Source: Bordetella hinzii LMG 13501
GTDB taxonomy: Bacteria > Pseudomonadota > Gammaproteobacteria > Burkholderiales > Burkholderiaceae_B
DNA: 64,000 nucleotides
Reading direction: 5' to 3'
Assembly: GCF_001548475.1 (NCBI RefSeq)
Contig: NZ_LRUJ01000008.1
Coordinates: 1-64,000 of the forward strand
The position numbers were made by a program, and so were the translations under genes. Positions within the stretch are counted from its first letter, which is position 1. Every line of letters starts with the position of its first letter. Shown piece by piece: positions 15,300-23,486 of the stretch. Below the pieces are notes generated by a model. That model did not search any database and was not told the origin of the DNA. It saw only the letters and a list, made by a program, of their open reading frames with translations.

Positions 15300-15324
15300 C
15301 GTTTCTCATCCAGGAAACCCGTCG

Positions 15325-17277
15325 ATGGTACAAATCACTTTGCCGGATGGTTCTCAGCGCCAGTATCCCGGGCCGGTCACGGTCGCGGAAGTCGCGCAGT
15401 CCATCGGAACCGGCCTGGCCAAGGCGGCCTTGGCCGGCCGAGTCACGTTCGATGGCGCCGAGCCCAAGCTCGTCGACACCAGCTTCCGCATCGAAGGCGA
15501 TGCGCAGCTGGCCATCGTGACCGCCAAGGACGCCGATGGCCTGGATCTGATCCGGCATTCGACGGCCCACCTGCTGGCCTATGCGGTGAAGTCGCTGTAT
15601 CCGGATGCCCAGGTCACCATCGGCCCGGTGATCGACAACGGCTTTTACTACGATTTCTCGTACAAGCGTCCGTTTACGCCCGAAGACCTCGAGGCCATCG
15701 AGAAGAAGATGACCGAGCTCGCCCGCAAGGACGAAATCGTCACGCGCGAAGTCTGGTCGCGCGACGAGGCGGTGGCGTTTTTCAAGGGCATAGGCGAGAC
15801 CTACAAGGCCGAGATCATTGCCTCCATCCCGAGCAACGAGAACATCAGCCTGTACCGCGAGGGCGATTTCATCGACCTGTGCCGCGGTCCTCATGTACCG
15901 TCCACGGGCAAGCTCAAGGTCTTCAAGCTGATGAAGGTCGCGGGCGCCTATTGGCGCGGCGACAGCAACAATGAGATGTTGCAGCGTATCTACGGCACGG
16001 CCTGGGCCACCAAGGAGGACCAGGACGCCTATCTGCACATGCTCGAAGAGGCCGAGCGCCGCGATCATCGCAAGATCGGCCGCGATCTGGATCTGTTCCA
16101 TTTCCAGGACGAGGCACCTGGCCTGATTTTCTGGCATCCCAAGGGCTGGGCCCTGTGGCAGCAGGTGGAGCAGTACATGCGCGCCGTCTACCGCGACAAC
16201 GGCTACCAGGAGGTCAAGGCGCCGCAGATCCTCGATCTCTCGCTCTGGAAAAAGACGGGCCACTGGGACAACTACCGCGAAAACATGTTCACGACCGAGT
16301 CGGAGAACCGCGTGTATGGCCTCAAGCCCATGAACTGCCCCGGCCATGTGCAGATCTTCAATGCGGGCCTGCATTCCTATCGCGAGCTGCCGCTGCGCTA
16401 TGGCGAGTTTGGGCAGTGCCACCGCAACGAGCCCTCCGGGTCGCTGCACGGCATGATGCGCGTGCGGGGTTTCACGCAGGACGACGGTCATATTTTCTGT
16501 ACCGAAGACCAGCTGCAGGACGAATGCGCCGATTTCACCGCGCTGCTGCAGCGGGTGTACCGTGATTTCGGCTTTACCGAGGTGCTGTACAAGGTCGCCA
16601 CGCGGCCGGAAAAGCGCATCGGCAGCGACGAGATCTGGGACAAGGCCGAAACGGCCCTGATGGAGAGCCTGCGCCGCACGGGCTGCGAGTTCGAGATCTC
16701 CCCGGGCGAGGGCGCCTTCTACGGCCCCAAGGTCGAGTACACGCTGAAGGACGCCATCGGCCGTCATTGGCAATGCGGCACCATCCAGGTGGATTTCTCG
16801 ATGCCGGTACGCCTGGGCGCGGAGTATGTCGACCAGAACGACCAGCGCCGCGCGCCGGTCATGCTGCATCGCGCGATCCTGGGTTCGCTGGAGCGTTTCA
16901 TCGGCATGTTGATCGAAAACCATGCCGGCGCCATGCCTCCCTGGTTGGCGCCGGTGCAGGCCGTGGTGTGCTGCATTTCCGAGCCGTCGGCCGACTATGC
17001 GGCCAAAATCACACAAAGCCTGAAAAAACAAGGCTTTAGAGTTCAGGCCGATTTGCGTGGTGAAAAAATCACTCGTAAAATTCGGGAACACAGCCTGCAA
17101 AAGGTTCCGTACATCCTTGTCGTTGGCGACAAGGAAGCGCAAAACGGGACAGTCGCCGTGCGTGGGCTTGGTGGCCTGGATCTGGGCGCCATCCCCTTCG
17201 ACGACTTTGTCGCCCGCCTGAGCGAGGACGTCGCCAGCCGGCGCAATGTCGTTCAGCCGGATAGCAAAGCTGTTTAA
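15325..17277 (+). CDS. thrS: Threonyl-tRNA synthetase
   Basis: This 650-residue class II synthetase charges tRNA-Thr. The N-terminal TGS domain ([20 protein letters not shown]) is followed by the editing domain with [12 protein letters not shown] (HxxxH) at about 75. The catalytic core has [10 protein letters not shown] (zinc Cys), motif 2 [20 protein letters not shown], the His in FTQDDGHIF and motif 3 [13 protein letters not shown]. The C-terminal anticodon-binding domain ends at VQPDSKAV. Length and motifs match the family. Regulation is probably by threonine-dependent transcription attenuation in the leader, unlike the translational autocontrol known in E. coli. infC follows after 20 bases and is likely co-transcribed. 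Confidence 0.98.
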   Translation: MVQITLPDGSQRQYPGPVTVAEVAQSIGTGLAKAALAGRVTFDGAEPKLVDTSFRIEGDAQLAIVTAKDADGLDLIRHSTAHLLAYAVKSLYPDAQVTIGPVIDNGFYYDFSYKRPFTPEDLEAIEKKMTELARKDEIVTREVWSRDEAVAFFKGIGETYKAEIIASIPSNENISLYREGDFIDLCRGPHVPSTGKLKVFKLMKVAGAYWRGDSNNEMLQRIYGTAWATKEDQDAYLHMLEEAERRDHRKIGRDLDLFHFQDEAPGLIFWHPKGWALWQQVEQYMRAVYRDNGYQEVKAPQILDLSLWKKTGHWDNYRENMFTTESENRVYGLKPMNCPGHVQIFNAGLHSYRELPLRYGEFGQCHRNEPSGSLHGMMRVRGFTQDDGHIFCTEDQLQDECADFTALLQRVYRDFGFTEVLYKVATRPEKRIGSDEIWDKAETALMESLRRTGCEFEISPGEGAFYGPKVEYTLKDAIGRHWQCGTIQVDFSMPVRLGAEYVDQNDQRRAPVMLHRAILGSLERFIGMLIENHAGAMPPWLAPVQAVVCCISEPSADYAAKITQSLKKQGFRVQADLRGEKITRKIREHSLQKVPYILVVGDKEAQNGTVAVRGLGGLDLGAIPFDDFVARLSEDVASRRNVVQPDSKAV

Positions 17278-17297
17278 TCTTTCTAGGAGTCTTCAAC

Positions 17298-17846
17298 ATC
17301 GCCACTGAAAAAAGCATTCGCATCAACGGTGAAATCCGCGTCCCCGAGGTGCGCCTGATAGGTCTGGACGGAGAGCAGCTTGGTATCGTCAAGATTGCCG
17401 ACGCTTTCCGTCTTTCTGAGCAAGCTGACGTGGATCTGGTCGAAATCGCGCCCAATGCCGAGCCGCCAGTCTGCCGCTTGATGGACTACGGCAAGTTCAA
17501 GTACCAGGAACAGAAACGCCAGGCCGAGGCGCGTTCCAAGCAGAAGGTCATCCAGGTCAAGGAAGTCAAATTCCGTCCCGCGACCGACGAGGGCGACTAT
17601 CAGGTCAAGCTGCGCAACCTGCGCCGCTTCCTCGAAGAAGGCGACAAGGCCAAGGTGACTCTGCGCTTCCGTGGTCGTGAAATGGCCCACCAGGAGCTCG
17701 GCATGCGGGTGCTGGAGCGAGTGCGCGACGATCTGACCGAATTGGCCCAGGTCGAGGCGATGCCCAAGCTCGAAGGCCGCCAGATGGTCATGGTGCTCGC
17801 GCCCAAGAAAAAGGCGGGTGCGACCAAGGCCGATTCGGCCAGTTGA
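17298..17846 (+). CDS. infC: Translation initiation factor IF-3 with AUC start codon
   Basis: This is 182 residues of IF-3, which binds the 30S subunit, blocks early 50S joining and rejects non-canonical start codons. The N-domain ([16 protein letters not shown], then [18 protein letters not shown]) and C-domain ([40 protein letters not shown]) are complete. The family's N-terminal residues begin at an ATC codon (17298), with AGGAG eight bases upstream and no ATG, GTG or TTG in the right place; the next in-frame candidate is GTG 17349, inside the conserved domain. Use of AUU/AUC starts lets IF-3 repress its own translation. rpmI and rplT, its usual followers, are absent downstream. Confidence 0.96.
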   Translation: MATEKSIRINGEIRVPEVRLIGLDGEQLGIVKIADAFRLSEQADVDLVEIAPNAEPPVCRLMDYGKFKYQEQKRQAEARSKQKVIQVKEVKFRPATDEGDYQVKLRNLRRFLEEGDKAKVTLRFRGREMAHQELGMRVLERVRDDLTELAQVEAMPKLEGRQMVMVLAPKKKAGATKADSAS

Positions 17847-17856
17847 TTCCGCATTT

Positions 17857-17896
17857 CCGGCCCGGCTCTTCCCGCAGGAAGATGCCGGGCCGGTTT
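17857..17896 (+). terminator. Rho-independent terminator after infC
   Basis: A long inverted repeat (CCGGCCCGGCTCTTCC / GGAAGA-T-GCCGGGCCGG, one bulged base, CGCA loop) is followed by TTTGCGTTT. It closes the thrS-infC unit directly after infC, which supports the view that the ribosomal-protein genes normally downstream are not part of this operon. Confidence 0.8.
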
Positions 17897-18014
17897 GCGT
17901 TTATCGCCCCGCCGCCGTGCGGGCATGGCGTGCCGGCCCGGCTGCGCTACGATGTGTTTATCGGCTTCGCGTTCTTGTCGACCAAGAGGCGGGGCAGAGG
18001 TGTCAGGTAACGTA

Positions 18015-18971
18015 ATGCACGTCTTGTTCATCATCGATCCCTTGCCGCAGCTCAAGGCGTACAAGGACAGCTCCGTGGCCATGATGCGGGCCCTTGTGGC
18101 CCGCGGCCATACGCTTAGCGTGGCCTTGCAGGGCGACCTCTATATCGACGCCGGCAAGGTCTGCGCGCGCAGCCAGCCGATCGCGCTGGTCGAGGGGGCC
18201 GATCTGCATGGGCACGAGTGGTGGCGCGAGACCGGCCCGGCGGTCGATCTTGCGCTGTCCGTCTATGGCGCCGTGCTGATGCGCAAGGACCCGCCCTTCG
18301 ACATGGAGTATGTGTATTCCACGCATCTGCTGGAATACGCGCAGGCCCAAGGCGCCAAGGTTTTCAATGGCGGCGCGGCCATCCGCAACCATCCCGAAAA
18401 GCTGGCCATCACCGAGGTGGCCGAACTGACCACGCCAACGCTGGTCACGCGCAACATGAGCCGTATCAAGGACTTCCATGCCTTGCACGGCGACGTGATC
18501 GTCAAGCCCCTGGATGGCATGGGCGGCACCGGCATTTTCCGCCTGCAGCCCAACGAAGCCAATCGCAACGCCATCCTGGAGACGCTGACCGACAACGGTG
18601 CGCGCACCATCATGGCGCAGCGCTACATCCCCGAGATCGTCAAGGGCGACAAGCGCGTGCTCATCATCGGCGGCGAGCCCGTGCCGTATGCGCTGGCGCG
18701 CATTCCGCAGGCGGGCGAGACGCGCGGCAACCTTGCGGCCGGCGGCCGGGGCGTGGCCCAGCCGCTGTCGCCGCGCGACCGCGAGCTGGCCCTGGCCGTG
18801 GCGGCCAAGACCGCCGGTCGCGGGCTGTTGCTGATCGGCCTGGACGTGATCGGCGACTACGTGACCGAGATCAATGTGACCAGCCCCACCTGTTTCGTGG
18901 AAATCACCGAGCAGACGGGTTTCGACGTCGCGGATATGTTCGCCCAGGCGCTCGAACGCGCCGCGGGCTGA
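18015..18971 (+). CDS. gshB: Glutathione synthetase, prokaryotic type
   Basis: This ATP-grasp ligase joins glycine to gamma-glutamylcysteine, the second step of glutathione synthesis. The 318 residues begin MHVLFIIDPLPQLKAYKDSS. Family markers are the RKDPPFDMEYVYSTHLLEYA segment, DVIVKPLDGMGGTGIFRL (ATP-grasp loop), GDKRVLIIGGEPVPYALARI, and the metal-binding DVIGDYVTEINVTSPT near the C-terminus. All are intact. It follows the infC terminator and is followed after 13 bases by the PTS EIIA gene, so it may head a unit with the PTS genes, as seen in related betaproteobacteria. Confidence 0.97.
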   Translation: MHVLFIIDPLPQLKAYKDSSVAMMRALVARGHTLSVALQGDLYIDAGKVCARSQPIALVEGADLHGHEWWRETGPAVDLALSVYGAVLMRKDPPFDMEYVYSTHLLEYAQAQGAKVFNGGAAIRNHPEKLAITEVAELTTPTLVTRNMSRIKDFHALHGDVIVKPLDGMGGTGIFRLQPNEANRNAILETLTDNGARTIMAQRYIPEIVKGDKRVLIIGGEPVPYALARIPQAGETRGNLAAGGRGVAQPLSPRDRELALAVAAKTAGRGLLLIGLDVIGDYVTEINVTSPTCFVEITEQTGFDVADMFAQALERAAG

Positions 18972-18984
18972 ATGCGAGCAAGCC

Positions 18985-19383
18985 ATGACCGGGATTGTTA
19001 TCGTCGTCCACGCCCCGTTGGGCACCGCCATGCGCGAAAGCGTGCGGCACGTGCTGGGTGACACCACCGACGTGCTGGCGGTGCATGACATCCTGCCGGA
19101 GGATCTGCCGGATGACCTTGTGCCCCAGGTGCTGCAGGACATCCTGCGCGTCAACAAGGGCCAGGGCGTGCTGGTGCTGACCGACCTCATCGGGGCGACG
19201 CCGGCCAATATCGCCAAGCGCGCGGTGGCCGACGCCCAGGCCAGCGGCGTGCAGTGCTGCGTCCTGGCGGGCCTGAATACGCCCATGTTGCTGCGCGCCC
19301 TGACATACCGCAATTTGTCATTGGCCGAAACACGGGAAAAGGCATTGGCGGGAGGGGTGCAAGGCTGCTTGCGTGTAGACTGA
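18985..19383 (+). CDS. PTS EIIA component, mannose type
   Basis: This 132-residue EIIA-Man-like protein starts MTGIVIVVHAPLG. His9 is the expected phosphorylation site, followed by the typical GQGVLVLTDLIGATPANIA (the active-site loop region). It would accept phosphate from HPr. There is no EIIB, IIC or IID nearby, so this is not a sugar uptake system by itself. In Bordetella and related genomes such incomplete PTSs are thought to act in regulation. It lies between gshB (13-base gap) and ptsH (61-base gap). Confidence 0.92.
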   Translation: MTGIVIVVHAPLGTAMRESVRHVLGDTTDVLAVHDILPEDLPDDLVPQVLQDILRVNKGQGVLVLTDLIGATPANIAKRAVADAQASGVQCCVLAGLNTPMLLRALTYRNLSLAETREKALAGGVQGCLRVD

Positions 19384-19444
19384 TGCGGGGCTTGCCCTGA
19401 CGATCCAACCAGCACGGCTTGCGGGCCGTGATCAGAAACAGAAT

Positions 19445-19714
19445 ATGCCTACGTTAGATATTGTCATCAGCAATAAACTTGGCCTGCATGCCCGCGCGGC
19501 GGCCAAGCTCACGCAGCTTGCCAGCAAGTTCAACAGCGAGATTTTCATTGCTCGCGGGGCGCAGCGTGTCAATGCCAAGAGCATCATGGGTGTGATGATG
19601 CTGGCGGCCGGGCTGGGGGTCACGGTCAAGATCGATGCATCCGGTGCCGATGCCGATCAGGCCTTGGCGGAAATTCAATCTTTGTTCGAAAACAAATTCG
19701 GTGAGCAGGAATAG
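19445..19714 (+). CDS. ptsH: Phosphocarrier protein HPr
   Basis: This 89-residue phosphocarrier passes phosphate from enzyme I to EIIA. The active-site motif KLGLHARAAAKL contains His15, and the regulatory-serine region is NAKSIMGVMML. The length is normal for HPr. The Ser46-type motif is present, so phosphorylation by an HPr kinase is possible if hprK exists elsewhere. Its last 14 bases overlap the proposed GTG start of ptsI. Confidence 0.96.
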   Translation: MPTLDIVISNKLGLHARAAAKLTQLASKFNSEIFIARGAQRVNAKSIMGVMMLAAGLGVTVKIDASGADADQALAEIQSLFENKFGEQE

Positions 19715-21518
19715 ATCCGCGCTGAGTGCTGATACCGGTGCCCTCGAGGCTCCGGGGTCGGCGGCTGTTTCCGAGGACGGGGCTGGCTTTGCCAGCCCCG
19801 TCTTGTCTTTGTTCGGCAAGGGGGTGGCGCGCGGCTATGCCATCGGCCGCGCCGTGGTCATGGGCGCCGCCGCGCTTGAAGTGGCCCACTACCGCATTGC
19901 CCCGGAAGACGTCGGCGCCGAGTGCCAGCGCCTGACCGAGGCTTTGCTGCAGGCGCAATCCGATTTGCTCCAGCTGGCCGACAGCCTGCCCGAGGATGCC
20001 CCGCGCGAGCTGGGCGCCATGCTGAACGTGCACCGCTTGCTGATCGGCGATCCGCTGCTGGCCGAGCAGGCGCGCGCCATGATTGCCGAGCGTTTCTACA
20101 ACGCCGAATGGGCGCTGACCGCCCAGGGCCAGATCCTGAGCGAGCAGTTCGACGCCATGGAGGATGAGTACCTGCGCGAGCGCGGTGGCGACGTCCGCCA
20201 GGTCATCGAGCGCGTGCTGCAGGTGCTCTCGGGCACCTCCACGATGCTGCCCGACGGCTCCAGCGTCGACGGCGACGAACCCCTGGTGGTGGTGGCCCAC
20301 GACATTTCGCCGGCCGACATGCTCAGGCTGCGCGGCGGGCGTTTCGCCGCCTTTGTCACCGACCTCGGAGGGCCGACCTCGCACACGGCCATCGTGGCGC
20401 GCAGCATGGGCGTGCCGGCTGTCGTGGCGATGGGCAATGTCCGCGAGCTGGTGCGCGACGGCGATGTGCTGATCGTCGACGGCGCGGCCGGCGCCCTGGT
20501 CATCAATCCCTCGGTCGCCATCCTGGAAGAGTACCGGGCCCGCCAGCGCGCCTATGCGGATGAGCGGGCCGAACTGGCGCTGCTGCGCGACGTGCCCGCC
20601 ATCACGCTGGATGGGATCGACGTCAAGCTCGAGGCCAATATCGAATTGCCCGAGGAGGCCGCCCTGGCCCTGGCTTGCGGCGCCGATGCGATCGGCCTGT
20701 TCCGTAGCGAGTTCCTGTTCATGGGGCGGGCCGATCTGCCGGGCGAGGAAGAACAGTACCAAGCCTATGCGTCCGTCGTCCGGACCATGGCCGGCCGGCC
20801 GGTGACGATACGCACCCTGGACATCGGCTCGGACAAGACGCTGGACGGCGAGGCCACGGTCGCGACCAATCCGGCGCTGGGGCAGCGCGCCATCCGCTAC
20901 TGCCTGGCGCGTCCGGATATGTTCGCCAGCCAGCTGCGCGCCATCCTGCGCGCCTCGGCCCATGGTCCGGTGCGCATGCTGGTGCCCATGATCGCCCATA
21001 TGCACGAAGTCAAGGCGGTGTATGCGGCGCTGGACGCCGCCCGCCGCGAGCTGGACCTGCGCGGCCAGGCCTATGCGCCCAAGATGGAAGTCGGGGCCAT
21101 GGTGGAGGTGCCGGCCATGGCGATCGCCATCGAGCCGTTTGCCCAGGCGCTGGATTTCCTGTCCATCGGCACCAACGACCTGATCCAGTACACCCTGGCG
21201 ATCGACCGGGGCGACCATGATGTCGCGGGCCTGTATGACCCCCTGCATCCGGCGGTCCTGCGCCTGATCGCCGCGACCATCAATGCGGGCGAGCGGGCCG
21301 GCAAGCCGGTGGCGGTCTGTGGCGAGATGGCGGGCGATGCGCGCCTGACCCGCTTGCTGCTGGGGTTGGGCCTGACGGAGTTTTCCATGCATCCGCAGCA
21401 GCTGCTGGATGTCAAGCGCGAGGTGCGGCGCGCCCACTCCAATGCCTTGCGCGTCAAGGTGGCTTCGGTGCTCAACCGGGCGCTGCCGGTGGACCTGGAC
21501 CACCTCGACAAGGCCTGA
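19701..21518 (+). CDS. ptsI: PTS enzyme I (phosphoenolpyruvate-protein phosphotransferase)
   Basis: This protein autophosphorylates from PEP and feeds HPr. It carries the His-phosphorylation site GGPTSHTAIVARSMGVPAVV and the TIM-barrel active-site motifs FRSEFLFMGR and SIGTNDLIQYTLAIDRGDHD. The start is uncertain: GTG 19701 overlaps ptsH, whereas TTG 19803 begins SLFGKGVARGYAIG, closer to the usual enzyme I N-terminus. Between these lies a perfect hairpin (GGGGCTGGC-TTT-GCCAGCCCC, 19779-19799). With GTG 19701 the protein is 605 aa with an unusual Ala/Gly-rich extension. The gene is last in the EIIA-HPr-EI run and ends at a terminator. Confidence 0.95.
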   Translation: MSRNRSALSADTGALEAPGSAAVSEDGAGFASPVLSLFGKGVARGYAIGRAVVMGAAALEVAHYRIAPEDVGAECQRLTEALLQAQSDLLQLADSLPEDAPRELGAMLNVHRLLIGDPLLAEQARAMIAERFYNAEWALTAQGQILSEQFDAMEDEYLRERGGDVRQVIERVLQVLSGTSTMLPDGSSVDGDEPLVVVAHDISPADMLRLRGGRFAAFVTDLGGPTSHTAIVARSMGVPAVVAMGNVRELVRDGDVLIVDGAAGALVINPSVAILEEYRARQRAYADERAELALLRDVPAITLDGIDVKLEANIELPEEAALALACGADAIGLFRSEFLFMGRADLPGEEEQYQAYASVVRTMAGRPVTIRTLDIGSDKTLDGEATVATNPALGQRAIRYCLARPDMFASQLRAILRASAHGPVRMLVPMIAHMHEVKAVYAALDAARRELDLRGQAYAPKMEVGAMVEVPAMAIAIEPFAQALDFLSIGTNDLIQYTLAIDRGDHDVAGLYDPLHPAVLRLIAATINAGERAGKPVAVCGEMAGDARLTRLLLGLGLTEFSMHPQQLLDVKREVRRAHSNALRVKVASVLNRALPVDLDHLDKA

Positions 21519-21537
21519 GAAGTCCGCTGTCCCGGGA

Positions 21538-21564
21538 AAAGCCAGCCTCACAGCTGGCTTTTTT
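21538..21564. terminator. Bidirectional terminator between ptsI and mntH
   Basis: AAAGCCAGC-CTCACA-GCTGGCTTT is flanked by A on the left and TTTTTT on the right, so it can work for the converging ptsI and mntH transcripts. Confidence 0.85.
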
Positions 21565-21568
21565 CTTG

Positions 21569-22837
21569 TCAGGCCAGCATGTCGATCAGCAGATAGGCGT
21601 CCAGCAGCACGATGCCGGCGGTGCAAGCCATGGCGGCCCAGGCCCAGCCGCCATGGAGCTTCCAGCGGCCCATGACATCGCCGCGGCAAGCCAGCAGGAC
21701 CAGCGGGATGAGGGCAAAGGGCAGGGCCAGGCTCAGGATGACCTGGCTGAGCACCAGGATGCCATCCGGGTCCTGGCCGCCGCCGGCCATCAACATGCCC
21801 GCGGCGGCCAGCGCGGCGGCGATGCGCGTGATGAGGGCGCGGCGCGAGGCGGACAGCTGTGTGCCTCGCTCGAAGCCGGATGACAGGATCTTGCCGGCCA
21901 TGACGCCAGTGATGGTGGAGCTCTGGCCCGCGGCGTACAGCGCCAGTGCAAACAGCAAGGCCGCGCCGGTGCCCAGCGTCTGCCCGATGGCGGCATGAGC
22001 GGTGTCCAGGTTTGCCACGGCCGGGCCCTGTCCCGACAGCGAGGCGGCGGCCACGATCAGGATGGCGGCATTGACGAGCATGGCGATGCCCAGCGAGATC
22101 ATGATGTCGTGGCGAGCCAGGCGGAAGGCAGTGCCGCGCAGTTCAGCGGGCAGGCCGCGGGCGCGCTGGGCCAGCGTGCCGGAATGCAGATAGAGATTGT
22201 GCGGCATCAGGGTCGCGCCCAGGATGCCTAGGGCAATCATGAAGCCCTGCGGGTCGGCCAAGGCCCGGCCGCCGCGCGCCGCGCCCTGGATGACAGCGGC
22301 GGGATCGGGGCGCGCCTCGGCCAGCAAGACGACGAAGCTGAGCGCGACGATGCCCAGCAGGACAGCGATGACCTGCTCATGGCGCGCGACTTGGCCGCGC
22401 GCGATATAGAAGACGGTAAAGGTGGCGATGCCCGTGACGGCGACACCCGCCAGCAGGGGCAGGCCGAACAGCAGGCGCAGCGCGATGGCGCCGCCGATCA
22501 GTTCGGCCAGGGCCGTGGCCAGAATGGCGGCTTCGCCGGCCAGCCAAGCGGCGCCGGCCGCGCGGCGGGGCAGATGGCGGGCGGTCAGGGTGGCGAGATC
22601 TTCGCCCGTGGCCAGCGCCAGCCGGGCCACCAGGACCTGGAAGCCCATGGCCAGCAGGGCGGCGGCGAACACCACTGTCAGCAGGCCATAGCCAAAGCCC
22701 GCGCCCGCGGCGATGTCGGTGGCCCAGTTGCCCGGATCGATGTAGCCGACCGCCACCAGGACGCCCGAACCGACGAGGCGGCGCAGGCCTGGGTGGCGCG
22801 CGGCCGGGCCGGAGAGGGCGAGGATCAAACGGGTCAT
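21569..22837 (-). CDS. mntH: NRAMP-family Mn(II)/Fe(II) transporter
   Basis: This 422-residue proton-coupled divalent-metal importer has about eleven transmembrane helices. The metal-binding motif in TM1 is GYIDPGNWATDIAAG, and the TM6 partner motif is GATLMPHNLYLHSGTL. Both are complete. An inverted repeat with strong Fur-box character lies about a dozen bases upstream of the start, suggesting repression by iron (or manganese) sufficiency. The gene is monocistronic, converging with ptsI across a shared terminator. Its neighbour osmC is oxidative-stress related, and manganese import also protects against peroxide. Confidence 0.93.
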   Translation of the reverse strand: MTRLILALSGPAARHPGLRRLVGSGVLVAVGYIDPGNWATDIAAGAGFGYGLLTVVFAAALLAMGFQVLVARLALATGEDLATLTARHLPRRAAGAAWLAGEAAILATALAELIGGAIALRLLFGLPLLAGVAVTGIATFTVFYIARGQVARHEQVIAVLLGIVALSFVVLLAEARPDPAAVIQGAARGGRALADPQGFMIALGILGATLMPHNLYLHSGTLAQRARGLPAELRGTAFRLARHDIMISLGIAMLVNAAILIVAAASLSGQGPAVANLDTAHAAIGQTLGTGAALLFALALYAAGQSSTITGVMAGKILSSGFERGTQLSASRRALITRIAAALAAAGMLMAGGGQDPDGILVLSQVILSLALPFALIPLVLLACRGDVMGRWKLHGGWAWAAMACTAGIVLLDAYLLIDMLA

Positions 22838-22848
22838 GGCGCACCTTT

Positions 22849-22865
22849 ATGAGAATGGTTCTCAT
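22849..22865. promoter_or_regulatory. Fur-box-like operator upstream of mntH
   Basis: ATGAGAATGGTTCTCAT is a near-perfect palindrome of the form TGAGAAT-N-GTTCTCA, closely resembling the 7-1-7 Fur consensus. It lies 11 bases upstream of the mntH start codon, where bound repressor would block transcription or early elongation. Confidence 0.7.
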
Positions 22866-22940
22866 TTTTGGCTATTGGCGGCCCGTTGTCCAATGATTTC
22901 GATTATCCGGGGCGATAGCCGCCGGCAATCACGCCGCGGA

Positions 22941-23363
22941 TCAGGCCAGCGAGGCTTGCATGGTGATCTTGGCGTTGAGCACCTTGGAGACCGGGCAGCC
23001 GGCCTTGGCCTTGGCGGCGGCCTCCTGGAAGGCGGCGTCGCTGGCGTTGGGGATGGCCGCCACCACGGTCAGGTGGATCGCCGTGATGGCAAAGCCATCG
23101 TCGGTCTTGTCCAGCGTGACCTCGGCCTTCGTGTCGATACGGTCGGCGGTCAGCCCCGCTTCGCCCAGCACATTGGACAGCGCCATCGAGAAGCAGCCCG
23201 CGTGCGCCGCGCCGATCAGCTCCTCGGGATTGGTGCCCGGCTCGCCCTCGAAGCGCGTCTTGAAGCCGTAGGGTTGGTTCTTGAGCGCGCCGCTCTGGGT
23301 CGAGATGCTGCCCTTGCCGTTCTTCAGGTCGCCTTGCCAGACCGCGGATGCCGTCTTTTTCAT
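22941..23363 (-). CDS. OsmC/Ohr-family peroxide-detoxifying protein
   Basis: This 140-residue OsmC-fold protein reduces organic hydroperoxides with two redox cysteines, seen here in AAHAGCFSMALSNVLG and KAKAGCPVSKVLNAKI. The N-terminus MKKTASAVWQGDLKNGKGSI and the YGFKTRFEGEPGTNPEELIG segment are typical of OsmC rather than Ohr. A GGGGGAAC-like purine stretch follows the start on the plus strand, so the reverse strand offers a GGAG-type site (GAGTTCCCCC, weak). It is monocistronic, divergent from the ornithine-cyclodeaminase-like gene. It probably protects against peroxide and osmotic stress. Confidence 0.9.
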   Translation of the reverse strand: MKKTASAVWQGDLKNGKGSISTQSGALKNQPYGFKTRFEGEPGTNPEELIGAAHAGCFSMALSNVLGEAGLTADRIDTKAEVTLDKTDDGFAITAIHLTVVAAIPNASDAAFQEAAAKAKAGCPVSKVLNAKITMQASLA

Positions 23364-23486
23364 GGGGGAACTCCTGTTGCGTGATGAAGGGGGGAGACGC
23401 GCTCCCTGTCGGTCCATCATATCGCCGCGCCATCGACTGGAAAACCGGGACGGGATACGGTCATAATGCAGCGCAGGAGGCCAACC

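Noticed and set aside
14863-17142. A very long open minus-strand frame upstream of the response regulator and antisense to thrS
   Set aside because: It mirrors the codon usage of thrS, has no recognisable domain, and only its end (14122-14862) is a real gene.
19626-21689. Long minus-strand open frame opposite ptsI
   Set aside because: High-GC antisense artefact; amino-acid composition is His/Gln/Gly/Arg-rich with no domain, while ptsI on the other strand is unmistakable.
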